In this document: positions 41,470 to 50,134 of the stretch, piece after piece
Layout of the letters: the number at the start of each line of letters is the position of its first letter
Position numbering within the stretch: the first letter of the stretch is position 1
Source: DATIBQ01 sp964573395
GTDB lineage: Bacteria > Patescibacteriota > Minisyncoccia > Phycocordibacterales > UBA9973
Assembly (NCBI GenBank): GCA_964573395.1
Contig: CAZNJI010000003.1
Span: forward strand, 30,099-94,098
Direction of reading: 5' to 3'
DNA length: 64,000 bases
Program-made: the position numbers and the translations under genes
Notes under the pieces: model-generated
What the model was told of the DNA's origin: nothing
The model's database searches: none
The model's input: only the letters and a program-made list of their open reading frames with translations

Positions 41470-43266
41470 CTATTCTCCCTGCCTCATTACTTTAATGAAG
41501 ACTTCATGCGGAATGTTCACGCTGGCGTGCTCTCGCATCTTTTTCTTTCCTTTTTTCTGTTTTTCAAGCAGCTTCATCTTTCGGGTAATATCGCCGCCAT
41601 AGAGGTACCCGGTTACGTCCTTTCGGAATGCCTTGAGCGTCCGCGAAGAAACGATTCGACTGAGCGCCTTTGCCTGGATTTTCATCACCACCTGCTGGCG
41701 CGGAAGCAATGCTTCTAATTTATCCACAAACCGTTCAGCTTCTTCCTGAATTCTGCGGCGGGATATCACACGCGTAAATGCCGGAATCTCTTCATCTCCC
41801 ACCAAAATTTCCATCTTCGTTACGTCTGCCGGGCGCATTTCGGCAATGTCATATGATACCGAGCCATACCCGGAAGTAAGGCTTTTCAATTCATCGAAAA
41901 AGTTCCGCATCATCTCGCGAAGCGGGATCATGCAAGAAATGGAAGAACGGTCGTGAGAGAAATTCAGCACCTCGCCCACCTCGGCTTCGTGGTCGTACAA
42001 AAACGGCATTAAGGCTCCAACTTGCGGAAGCGGCACGATAATCGAAGCTTTTACCCACGGCTCACGAACCGAGAGCACGTCTCCGTCATTCGGGAAAAGG
42101 TGCGGAGAGTATACGGTTACGTCTTTGCCGTTTCGGAGTTTTACCTCGTACGTAATCGACGGAAGCGTAACAATCAGTTCCAAAGAAAATTCTCTGCGAA
42201 GCCGTTCGGTTAAGATTTCAAGATGCAGCATTCCCAGGAAACCAACACGATAGCCTCGGCCGAGCGCCCCGGAAACTTCTTCTTCATATGAAAACGCCGA
42301 ATCGGTCAGCCGCAGCTTTCCGAGCGCAAGTTTCAAATCATCGAACTGGTCTTGGCTTTCAGGATAAATCGATGCCCAGACCACGGGGCGAGGCTGAGCA
42401 TAGCCAGAGAGTGCCGGAAGCGGGTTTTTAAAGCTGGTAATCGTATCTCCAACGGCCGCAATGCCCGGCTGCTTAATGCCGGTTACCACGTACCCGATGG
42501 TCCCCGCCTGAAGCTCATCGGTCGGAGTCGCCTCGGGCGTAAACACCCCTACTTCCATGACCACAAACCGCTGTTTTGTCGCGGTAAAAACAAGCTCGTC
42601 TCCTTTTTTAATGCTTCCCTGAAACAGCCGAATGAAAACGCTGATTCCTTTATGGTTTGAATAGCTAAAATCGAAAATAAGGCCCTGCGGGATTTTTCCG
42701 GCATCAGAGATTTTCGGCGGCGGAATGCGCTCGATAATTGCCTGCAGCAGTTCTGCTACCCCATCGCCCGTTCTGCCAGAAACAGCCAGCACCGAATCAG
42801 GGTCGCACGAAAGAAGCTGTGCCAATTCAAGCATTGTTTCTTCTACTCGCGCAAGCGGCGAATCGACTTTCGTAATGACAGGAATGATAATTAGCCCGGA
42901 CTCCTGCGCCATGGCAAGCGTGGTGAGCGTTTGTGCCTGCACGCCCTGCGTTGCGTCTACCAACAGAAGCGATCCTTCTACCGCTTTAAGCGCCCGCGAT
43001 ACTTCGTACGAAAAATCGATGTGCCCCGGGGTATCAATCAAGTTCAGCGTATGAATAGCGCCATGATGCTGGTACTGCATCCGTACCGGCTGCATTTTAA
43101 TGGTAATGCCGCGTTCCCGCTCAAGCTCCATCGAATCGAGCACCTGATCCCGCATCTTGCGGGCTTCGATCGTGCCCGTTACCTCCAAGAGCCGATCTGC
43201 AAGCGTACTCTTTCCGTGATCGATGTGGGCTATGATGCTGAAGTTGCGAATATGACTATGGTTCAT
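41470..43266 (-). CDS. lepA: Elongation factor 4 (LepA)
   Basis: Ribosome-associated GTPase that back-translocates or stabilises stalled ribosomes. The 598 residues include G1 IAHIDHGKSTLADRLLE, G3 DTPGHIDFSYEV, G4 ITKVDSP, the domain II to V core, and the LepA-specific C-terminus ending KKGKKKMREHASVNIPHEVFIKVMRQ. The ATG at 43266 is 11 nt after a 37-codon leader ORF that copies the first codons of this gene. A TAATAT also ends 8 nt before the ATG, so transcription may start at either site. Confidence 0.97.
   Translation of the reverse strand: MNHSHIRNFSIIAHIDHGKSTLADRLLEVTGTIEARKMRDQVLDSMELERERGITIKMQPVRMQYQHHGAIHTLNLIDTPGHIDFSYEVSRALKAVEGSLLLVDATQGVQAQTLTTLAMAQESGLIIIPVITKVDSPLARVEETMLELAQLLSCDPDSVLAVSGRTGDGVAELLQAIIERIPPPKISDAGKIPQGLIFDFSYSNHKGISVFIRLFQGSIKKGDELVFTATKQRFVVMEVGVFTPEATPTDELQAGTIGYVVTGIKQPGIAAVGDTITSFKNPLPALSGYAQPRPVVWASIYPESQDQFDDLKLALGKLRLTDSAFSYEEEVSGALGRGYRVGFLGMLHLEILTERLRREFSLELIVTLPSITYEVKLRNGKDVTVYSPHLFPNDGDVLSVREPWVKASIIVPLPQVGALMPFLYDHEAEVGEVLNFSHDRSSISCMIPLREMMRNFFDELKSLTSGYGSVSYDIAEMRPADVTKMEILVGDEEIPAFTRVISRRRIQEEAERFVDKLEALLPRQQVVMKIQAKALSRIVSSRTLKAFRKDVTGYLYGGDITRKMKLLEKQKKGKKKMREHASVNIPHEVFIKVMRQGE
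43229..43254 (-). repeat. 26-bp direct repeat, copy inside lepA
   Basis: Identical to 43354-43379, offset 125 bp. It covers lepA codons 5-13 (encoding HIRNFSIIA). Confidence 0.9.
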
Positions 43267-43277
43267 ACGAAGTGATA

Positions 43278-43391
43278 TTACAGGAAGATATCATGTCTCG
43301 CCCCGTCTGAAAAATTCTGTGCATTCGACAAAATTTTTTCGTTCGGGGTGTGAGCTATGATGCTGAAGTTGCGAATATGGTTAGAATCCAT
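43278..43391 (-). CDS. 37-codon leader ORF, partial duplicate of the lepA 5' end
   Basis: Begins MDSNHIRNFSIIAH and then diverges (TPNEKILSNAQNF...). LepA begins MNHSHIRNFSIIAHID. The 26-bp repeat keeps the same reading frame. The leader stop (TAA, 43280-43278) is 11 nt before the lepA ATG, and a TTCAAA-17-TATAGT promoter ends 11 nt before the leader ATG. So the leader would be translated first from a nearly leaderless transcript, and lepA could be reached by reinitiation. It may be a degraded duplicate or a genuine regulatory uORF. Confidence 0.55.
   Translation of the reverse strand: MDSNHIRNFSIIAHTPNEKILSNAQNFSDGARHDIFL
43354..43379 (-). repeat. 26-bp direct repeat, copy in the lepA leader
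   Basis: Second copy of the lepA 5'-end sequence, in the same frame as lepA inside the 37-codon leader ORF. Confidence 0.9.
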
Positions 43392-43402
43392 GCGATTGCG
43401 AA

Positions 43403-43431
43403 ACTATATCATAAGAATGGTTATTTTTGAA
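43403..43431 (-). promoter_or_regulatory. Promoter of the lepA leader ORF
   Basis: On the minus strand TTCAAA (43431-43426), 17 nt, TATAGT (43408-43403), 11 nt to the leader ATG. Confidence 0.6.
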
Positions 43432-43506
43432 AAACGGCCTTACAAAATATAAATTCTTAAAAAGATTTTTAAAGAGGCTCTCGAAAAAGGTATTTCAAGC
43501 GAGCTT

Positions 43507-45198
43507 TTAAACTTCCGGCTGTTCAGGCGCAACCGGCTTCTTTTTCCAGAAGCGGGACGTAACCACTTCGACCATCGAACGAAGCTCTTCATGATCGAGA
43601 AGCCTAATGACCGCCAAGTATGCCGCCGCACCAAAAGCTCCGGCAATTGTTCCCTGCAAAAGAATGCCAACGAGCGTATCGTTTCGAACCGCATCGGCAA
43701 GCAGATTCAGAATGCCGTAGGTGATTGTGGCTCCTAGAATCGCCGCAGCGATGATATGGAACAGAATACGTCCGAACAGTTTCGGAACTGGCAGCCTATT
43801 CCCCGTTTTATGGAATTTGAACCACAGGAGAAGCGCGTTGATAATTTGCCCGATGGAAAACGCAAGCGGCAGCATAATGACGGCCGTTCCAGAAATGCCA
43901 TCAAGACGCAGAAGCGAACTTAAGAAAAGTTCAACGCCAGGAAAACTCTGATGGAGCCATACCAGGATTCCGGCTATCAGCGTAGTGATAAGAACGGTAA
44001 TCGAATTAATCTTCAGCGGAATCTTCGTATTTCCCATCGCGTAAAATCCGCGCACTAAAAGAAGCACCATGCTCTGGGCGGTAATGGAAAGCGAAAACAG
44101 GGCAAGCGATGCCGCAACGAGGCGCGTGTCGGACCATGAGAACATTCCCGACCCCAAGAGCACCCGGACGATTTGCGCGCGGAGCACGATAAACAGAAGC
44201 GAGAGCGGAATGGAAAAGAAGAAAATGTTTTTCGCCGCCTTATGGATGATTTCCGAGAATTCCGCAAACCGCTCTTCTTGGAAAAAGCGAGAGAGCACCG
44301 GAAACGCCGCCACGGCATACGATATTCCGATAATGTAGAACGGAGTGGTTTGGATGTTGTATGAGAAATTAAAAATGGAAATCGAACCAGCCGCAAGAAG
44401 CGACGCCAGCGACCCCATGATAAGGAGGGTTACATTTGAAAGCGCCAGCGAGAGCGTTCTTGGCAATGATACGAATACAACCTTTTTAATGAATGCCCAC
44501 TGGATGCGCAGCGTGAGATGCGGCAGGGTCGCAATTTGAAGCAAGGTCGGCAGCTGGATGGCCATGTGCATGAACGCGCCGAGCACTACCCCAACCACAA
44601 CGCCGGTAATGCCAAGCGATGGGCGGAAGAAAAAGAGCCCAATTAAAATAAACGCGTTGTAAATAATCGGCGCGAGCGCAAAGACGTAGAATTTCTTTTG
44701 CACCTGCGAAAATGCGCCGAACAGATTGGAGAGCCCGAGGAAAATCGGTGAAAGGAGGAGGATCCTCGAAAGAATGACGAAAAGCTCCCGCTGGGCAGGA
44801 GTAAACCCAGGCACGACCGCAAACGAGAGCTGGTTCATGAAGAGCGCTGCCAGCCCGCAGATGAGCACCATGGCGCCCACAAAGACAGTGAAGAGGCTTT
44901 CTGAAAAATCGCGCAGATCATGCTTTGAATCTTTATGAGATCCCAGATATTTTACCAACAGCGGCAACAATGCAGTAACCGAAACCAGCGAAGCAAAGGA
45001 GTTGTACAGGAAATCAGGAATGCGGAAAGCGGCATAGTAGACATCGAGCGTTACCGATGGGCCGTATAAGTGCGCAAGGGTTCGATCTCGAACCAACCCC
45101 AGCAGCTGCGATGCTAGGGAAAAGAGCGCCAGTAAGAGCGCTCCTTGGTTCATTGTTTTTATTTCCCTATTGAGGAGACCGAGCAGTTTCGAAACCAT
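43507..45198 (-). CDS. murJ: Lipid II flippase MurJ
   Basis: Flips undecaprenyl-linked peptidoglycan precursor outward. The 563 residues have about 14 transmembrane helices. The N-terminal signature LASQLLGLVRDRTLAHLYGPSVTLDVYYAAFRIPDFLYN is the MviN hallmark with the conserved arginine and aspartate. Later come SLALSNVTLLIMGSLASLLAAGSISIFNFSYNIQTTPFYIIGISYAVAAFPVLS and GFYAMGNTKIPLKIN. The Lys-rich cytoplasmic tail is short. It begins 10 nt after the preceding stop. Confidence 0.96.
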   Translation of the reverse strand: MVSKLLGLLNREIKTMNQGALLLALFSLASQLLGLVRDRTLAHLYGPSVTLDVYYAAFRIPDFLYNSFASLVSVTALLPLLVKYLGSHKDSKHDLRDFSESLFTVFVGAMVLICGLAALFMNQLSFAVVPGFTPAQRELFVILSRILLLSPIFLGLSNLFGAFSQVQKKFYVFALAPIIYNAFILIGLFFFRPSLGITGVVVGVVLGAFMHMAIQLPTLLQIATLPHLTLRIQWAFIKKVVFVSLPRTLSLALSNVTLLIMGSLASLLAAGSISIFNFSYNIQTTPFYIIGISYAVAAFPVLSRFFQEERFAEFSEIIHKAAKNIFFFSIPLSLLFIVLRAQIVRVLLGSGMFSWSDTRLVAASLALFSLSITAQSMVLLLVRGFYAMGNTKIPLKINSITVLITTLIAGILVWLHQSFPGVELFLSSLLRLDGISGTAVIMLPLAFSIGQIINALLLWFKFHKTGNRLPVPKLFGRILFHIIAAAILGATITYGILNLLADAVRNDTLVGILLQGTIAGAFGAAAYLAVIRLLDHEELRSMVEVVTSRFWKKKPVAPEQPEV

Positions 45199-45208
45199 AC
45201 ACTAGTTA

Positions 45209-47503
45209 TTACTCCTCGGGCGTCTCTTCGCTATTCGGAGCTGTTCCGTTTTGCAGCTGCCTGATTTGGGCATCAATCCCGCCGAGATTCGGGAAGCGAA
45301 CCTTCAGAGACTCGAGCTCGCTGATTGCCTGAGTCCGATTTCCCTGCGCAATCAGAATGCTGATGTAGCGCAAGTGCGCCTCTACGTTCTGCGGATTTAC
45401 CGACCGAGCCCGGCCGAATGCTTCAAGCGCCGCCGCATAATTCTTCAAATTAAGCTCGAACGTTCCGAGCACAAAGAAGCCTCTGTCTGAAAACGGAAAC
45501 CGAGTGGTATACGTTCTCAAAATGTCGCGCGCGGCATCCGTGTCATTTTGCGATTGTCTAATTTGCGCCTTGATAACGTACGCATCAAGATAATCCGGTT
45601 TTAATTCGATCGCCTTATCAAGGTACCCTTCTGCGGCAGAGATATCGACCTGGCTAATGGCAAAGCTTGCAAGCGAAACTTGGCGAGACGGATTCGTCGG
45701 AGAAGATGATGCGGCCCGGTTCAGTGCATCTCGAGCGATTTGCACGGCGCCTTCGGTTTTTGCGGCAACGGCAACTTGGTACACTTCTCCCAGCGTTGCC
45801 CAGTTCAGCGAGTTTGCCCCATCGAATCGGATGGCGGCTTGCGCAGCATTTTCAGCTTGGGTGAAATACGTTTGTACGTTCACGCGATCTTCTTCGGTGG
45901 CATTTCTTACCTTATTTAAATACAGCCCCGAAAGCGTTCGCCAATAGATATCGCTCTGGGAGAACGCGAGCGCTCGAGCTGACCGCGCAATTGCCTGGTC
46001 GGGAGTCTGGGACCGAAGCGCCCGATTATACGCGGCAATTCCCAAAAATCGCGTTGAAACGAGATATGCCGCCGAGAGCGTGCCGAGCGAAGTAATTACC
46101 AACAGTAAAATGATGAAAAAACTCGAGCGCGGATCTTTTAAGTATTGGAAACTCAAAAGCGGTGTCTTCCCCACCATAACCGATACGCCGATCAGAAGCC
46201 CGATGAGCATGAATCCAAACACGATAAGAATAATGCTTGGGTTGCCGAAGAATAGGAACGAAGTGAAAAGCACCAGCATGAAAAGCGAGGTTACCGCAAT
46301 GAATCGGCTGAAGCGATCCGGGTACTGCGAGTTAAACAATCTGAATCCGAGCAATAATACCAATACGAACGTCGCCAACAGAACAAGAACCGGCAAGATG
46401 CCGTGCGTTACCAAGAGCGTGCTCATGGTACTGTGCCCGTTTTCAAACGGCGTATTCCACAGAATAGTGTTGTTGATGCTTACCGGTTTATACAGCTCCC
46501 ACTGCTCTATGAACCGAACAGGTCCGGCGCCAAAGATCGGGTTTTGTGCAAGCGCCGGGCGCGCAATCGCCATGGTAGCCGAAAAAGACGGCCTGATATC
46601 CGAAAACGACAAGCCAATGGTGCGGGATATCGATGCCCCCACTGAAGGCCCGGTTAATATGAAAAATGCCCCGATCAAAAGAGATACGAACGCAATGCCC
46701 GGGAAGCGGGTTTCGGGAATGACTGCATCTTCCGCGTTTGGATTGAGCTTGTTATGAATGGCGCGCTCGACGGAAGATTTATACACAAAAACCAAGAGCG
46801 ACGAGATAACCACGAAGAGCCAGGCGGTGCTGAAGTTCAAAAATACGAGCGCAATGACGGATACGATGGCCCCAAACACGGAAAGGGTTTTGAAGATCCC
46901 TTTTGGCGCAAGCACTTCAATCATCAGAAGTGCCAAAATGAACGTGAGCGTTGCATAGTAAGCAAAATCAACCCACGTGCCAACCAGCGTTCCCTGCGTT
47001 GCCACGTGACCAAAAAGTCCGGAGAAGTCAGTTGAGTTCCGCAGAAGGAAGAAAATAATCTGCAACAGGATAACTCCGATTGAGACGAAGAATGTCGTCA
47101 GAAACAGTTTTACCAGCCTGCGCTGTTCGCGCGCGAAAATTGAAACAAGAAAGGCAAACAACACAAGAACGCCAATGGTTGCGAATGAATCAAAGTTGAA
47201 AATATTTCCCCAGAGTGAAACCCAGGTATTAGGAGAAAAAAGACTTGCAGTGAACGAGAGGAGCGCGAAGACAAAAAGCCCAAGAAGGGCGCGGTTGCGC
47301 GGAAACTGCATCGTTCCTTCGACAAACTGGCTGATAATCCAGGCAGTTACCGAAAGGAGCGTTCCGACATACAAAATGGCATATTTAATTCCGGCAAATC
47401 CGCCTATTGATGCCGGAAGAAAAATAAGAGGAAGTAAGGCAACCGTGAGCAATAAAATGGAAAAAGAAGCGTTATAAAATCGTTTCGCAACGGGGTTGGT
47501 CAT
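45209..47503 (-). CDS. O-antigen ligase/polymerase-like membrane protein with TPR domain
   Basis: 764 residues: about twelve transmembrane helices (1-490), then a soluble C-terminal TPR superhelix (about 520-755, e.g. KPDYLDAYVIKAQIRQSQNDTDAARDILRTY and NYAAALEAFGRARSVNPQNVEAHLRYISILIAQG). The outer loop with NPIFGAGPVRFIEQWELYKPVSINNTILWNTPFENGHSTMSTLLVTHG has the shape and GHS-type motif of WaaL/Wzy_C proteins. It is likely a glycan ligase or polymerase for surface polymers. TACACT ends 8 nt before its ATG, so it leads murJ on one transcript. Confidence 0.78.
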   Translation of the reverse strand: MTNPVAKRFYNASFSILLLTVALLPLIFLPASIGGFAGIKYAILYVGTLLSVTAWIISQFVEGTMQFPRNRALLGLFVFALLSFTASLFSPNTWVSLWGNIFNFDSFATIGVLVLFAFLVSIFAREQRRLVKLFLTTFFVSIGVILLQIIFFLLRNSTDFSGLFGHVATQGTLVGTWVDFAYYATLTFILALLMIEVLAPKGIFKTLSVFGAIVSVIALVFLNFSTAWLFVVISSLLVFVYKSSVERAIHNKLNPNAEDAVIPETRFPGIAFVSLLIGAFFILTGPSVGASISRTIGLSFSDIRPSFSATMAIARPALAQNPIFGAGPVRFIEQWELYKPVSINNTILWNTPFENGHSTMSTLLVTHGILPVLVLLATFVLVLLLGFRLFNSQYPDRFSRFIAVTSLFMLVLFTSFLFFGNPSIILIVFGFMLIGLLIGVSVMVGKTPLLSFQYLKDPRSSFFIILLLVITSLGTLSAAYLVSTRFLGIAAYNRALRSQTPDQAIARSARALAFSQSDIYWRTLSGLYLNKVRNATEEDRVNVQTYFTQAENAAQAAIRFDGANSLNWATLGEVYQVAVAAKTEGAVQIARDALNRAASSSPTNPSRQVSLASFAISQVDISAAEGYLDKAIELKPDYLDAYVIKAQIRQSQNDTDAARDILRTYTTRFPFSDRGFFVLGTFELNLKNYAAALEAFGRARSVNPQNVEAHLRYISILIAQGNRTQAISELESLKVRFPNLGGIDAQIRQLQNGTAPNSEETPEE

Positions 47504-47549
47504 AATAGGTTAGTGTAGCCGATTTAGGCTCGAATGTGAATTCCTTATC

Positions 47550-49856
47550 CTACAGAACGATATTGACGATTCTTCCCGGAACGACGATTACTTTCTTAAC
47601 CGTTTCGCCCTTTAAAAAATCTTTAATCTTCGGAAGAGCGAGTGCGGCTTTTTCCGTTTCTTCTTTTGAAGCAGTTAAAGCAATTTGAAGCTCCGCTCGA
47701 ATTTTTCCGTTTACCTGCACTCCAATCGTTACCGTATCGTCTGCGGCAAGCGCGGAATCATATTTTGGCCAGGATGAAAGATGGATGCTTTTCTTTTCCC
47801 CTATCAGTTTCCATAGCTCTTCGGCAACGTGCGGCGCAAACGGCGCAAGAAGCTGGAGAAGCATCTTATATTCTTTTGAAGATACTGCTTCATCTTTCTC
47901 CCACGCATTTAAAAGAATCATCATCTGAGAAATCGCCGTATTGAATTTAAACTCTAGAATGTCTTCGCCAACCTTTTTGATTGTTTTATGCAGAAGCGGA
48001 GTAACCTTTTTTGATTTTGAAACTTTCAGCTGCAGCCTCCATACGCGTTCAAGGAAACGGCGGATTCCGATAACTCCATTCGGATCCCACGGATAATTGA
48101 TAGTTACCCCATACGGTCCCATGAACGCAAGGTACATGCGCACGGTATCGGCCCCTAGTCGCTTGACGATTTCATCAGGATCAATGACATTTCCTTTCGA
48201 CTTGCTCATTTTATTACCGTCTGGCCCTAAAATAAGCCCTCTATTTCGCCGAATTTCGTACGCCTCAGTATCCTTCACTAACTTCAAATCCTGCAATGCT
48301 TTTACCCAAAATCGAGAGTACAGAACGTGCATGGTCGTGTGCTCTGCTCCGCCCATATACAGGCTAATAGGCATCCAAGAATCCATCTTTTTCATCTCGG
48401 CAAAAGTTTTTTTATTTTTTGAATCAAGATACCGATAGAAATACCACGATGAATCGACGAAGGTATCCATAGTCTCTACTTCAGGCTTCCATCCTTTGCC
48501 GAAAATTTTTTCAGTTCGCTTTAAAAGCTCTCTGCTTCGCGCTAGCGGCGCAGTGCCGTCAGGAGTATGATCGATGTCTTTTGGCAGAAGCCATGGCAGA
48601 TGTTCATCAGGAACCGGGTGTGCAATACCGTTCGGGTCATAGACAATTGGAATCGGCGTTCCCCAGTACCGCTGCCGGCTAATTCCCCAATCTCGGAGCC
48701 GATACGTTTTTACCATTTTTCCTTTTACTTGCGCCGTAATCGCCTGTTTATCAACCAGGGGACGGTTTACGATCGGCAATTCATACACAGTGGCAAATTC
48801 ATGATCTCGTTCATCATGATGCGGGACACCCATAACCGCCCCTGTTCCATACTGTGCCAACACATAATCAGCAATCCACACCGGTACCGTTTCGCCGTTG
48901 GCCGGATTGATTGCCGTTATACCTTGAAGCGCAACGCCTGTTTTTTTCTTTGCCTGCTGTCGGTCTAGTTCGGACTTATGTTTGGTTTCTTGAATATATT
49001 TTTTCACCTCTTCGGCATTTTGAGCAGAAGTAAGCAGTGATTCAACCAAAGGATGCTCAGGAGCAAGGACGATATACGTAACCCCAAACAGCGTATCAGC
49101 CCTAGTGGTAAACACTGTTACTGTGTCATGAGTTGAAAGCTTAAAGACGATTTCGCTTCCTTCGCTTCTCCCAATCCAGTTTCGCTGTGATGCTTTAATT
49201 TCTTCAGGCCAATGAAGGCGATCGAGATCATCAATTAAGCGGTCAGCGTATTTGGTAATTCGAAGCATCCACTGTTCTTGATTGCGCTGTTCCACTGTAC
49301 TGCCGCATCGCTCGCACTTTCCGTCTAGCACCTGCTCATTCGCAAGAATTGTTTTATCTTTCGGGCACCAATTTACCTGGGTACTATCTCGGTACACTAA
49401 ATCGTTTTTGAAAAATTGATTGAACATCCACTGCGTCCAGCGGTAATAATCAGGATCGCACGAAACAACTTCTCGATTCCAATCAAAACATGCCCCCATC
49501 GAATGAAATTGCGTTCGCATTTTTTTCATTTGGGCATAGGTCCATTTTTTGGGATCGGCTCCTTGTTTAATTGCCGCATTTTCTGCCGGCAACCCAAACG
49601 CATCAAACCCCATCGGATAGAGCACGTTAAACCCTTGCATCCGCTTGAAGCGTGCAAAAATATCAGGTACCGCGAACGCGTACCAATGGCCGACATGCAG
49701 GTTTCCGGATGGATACGTAAATTCAACGAGCGTATAATAATTTTGCTTCCCCTTTACTTGGTCTTTTACTTGGTAGAGCTTTTTCTTCTCCCATTCCTTC
49801 TGCCACTTTTTCTCGATTTTCAGGTGGTCGTACTGAGCTGCCTTTTTGGCTTTCAT
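47550..49856 (-). CDS. leuS: Leucyl-tRNA synthetase
   Basis: The class I enzyme charging tRNA-Leu. The 768 residues include HIGH in YPSGNLHVGHWYAFAVPDIFARFKRMQGFNVLYPMGFDAFGLPAENAA, a four-Cys zinc region (reduced), an editing domain with VFTTRADTLFGVTYIVLAPEHPLV, TMDTFVDSSWYFYRYLD, KMSKS in GPDGNKMSKSKGNVIDPDE, and the anticodon and C-terminal domains ending KVIVVPGRIVNIVL. The promoter TTGCAA-16-TACTAT ends 8 nt before the ATG. Confidence 0.97.
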   Translation of the reverse strand: MKAKKAAQYDHLKIEKKWQKEWEKKKLYQVKDQVKGKQNYYTLVEFTYPSGNLHVGHWYAFAVPDIFARFKRMQGFNVLYPMGFDAFGLPAENAAIKQGADPKKWTYAQMKKMRTQFHSMGACFDWNREVVSCDPDYYRWTQWMFNQFFKNDLVYRDSTQVNWCPKDKTILANEQVLDGKCERCGSTVEQRNQEQWMLRITKYADRLIDDLDRLHWPEEIKASQRNWIGRSEGSEIVFKLSTHDTVTVFTTRADTLFGVTYIVLAPEHPLVESLLTSAQNAEEVKKYIQETKHKSELDRQQAKKKTGVALQGITAINPANGETVPVWIADYVLAQYGTGAVMGVPHHDERDHEFATVYELPIVNRPLVDKQAITAQVKGKMVKTYRLRDWGISRQRYWGTPIPIVYDPNGIAHPVPDEHLPWLLPKDIDHTPDGTAPLARSRELLKRTEKIFGKGWKPEVETMDTFVDSSWYFYRYLDSKNKKTFAEMKKMDSWMPISLYMGGAEHTTMHVLYSRFWVKALQDLKLVKDTEAYEIRRNRGLILGPDGNKMSKSKGNVIDPDEIVKRLGADTVRMYLAFMGPYGVTINYPWDPNGVIGIRRFLERVWRLQLKVSKSKKVTPLLHKTIKKVGEDILEFKFNTAISQMMILLNAWEKDEAVSSKEYKMLLQLLAPFAPHVAEELWKLIGEKKSIHLSSWPKYDSALAADDTVTIGVQVNGKIRAELQIALTASKEETEKAALALPKIKDFLKGETVKKVIVVPGRIVNIVL

Positions 49857-49864
49857 AGAAATTA

Positions 49865-49915
49865 ATAGTACTCCATAAGGCTAATATTGCAACTTGCGTT
49901 TTCACGTGTTTTAAT
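49865..49915. promoter_or_regulatory. Divergent promoters sharing one palindromic -35 (leuS / 55-aa ORF)
   Basis: TTGCAA (49887-49892) is its own reverse complement. To the left, 16 nt separate it from TACTAT on the minus strand (49870-49865), which is 8 nt from the leuS ATG. To the right, 17 nt separate it from TTTAAT (49910-49915), 17 nt before the 55-residue ORF. The same six base pairs are the -35 for both directions, so the two promoters cannot be occupied at once. Confidence 0.55.
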
Positions 49916-49932
49916 GAGAAAAACTAATCGAA

Positions 49933-50100
49933 ATGAATAATAGAGAACCGAAAAAGATAATCGTAACGCCTGCAAGTCAGATTGACTTCAAATCAGAAAA
50001 ATTTAAAAAATCTTTTAAAAAGGTAAAGCAAAAAAAGGAAGAAATAGCAAAACTGATGAGAATCGACTATTCAAAACTGCAAATCAGAATTACCGTTTAA
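49933..50100 (+). CDS. Hypothetical basic protein (55 aa)
   Basis: Begins MNNREPKKIIVTPASQIDF, followed by a lysine-rich helix (KFKKSFKKVKQKKEEIAKLMRI) and a short C-terminal strand. Not recognised; the basic helix could bind nucleic acid. It has a promoter divergent from leuS and a terminator 3 nt after the stop, which together support a real monocistronic gene. Confidence 0.5.
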   Translation: MNNREPKKIIVTPASQIDFKSEKFKKSFKKVKQKKEEIAKLMRIDYSKLQIRITV

Positions 50101-50106
50101 ATCATA

Positions 50107-50131
50107 AACCCCGCACAACATGCGGGGTTTA
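50107..50131 (+). terminator. Terminator of the 55-residue ORF
   Basis: AAACCCCGCA-CAACA-TGCGGGGTTT, a 10-bp perfect stem followed by a T-rich run; also usable by the convergent minus-strand gene. Confidence 0.8.
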
Positions 50132-50134
50132 TTC

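Noticed and set aside
43440..43700. 86-codon minus-strand frame at the murJ 3' end
   Set aside because: It overlaps murJ in another frame and has no recognisable features.
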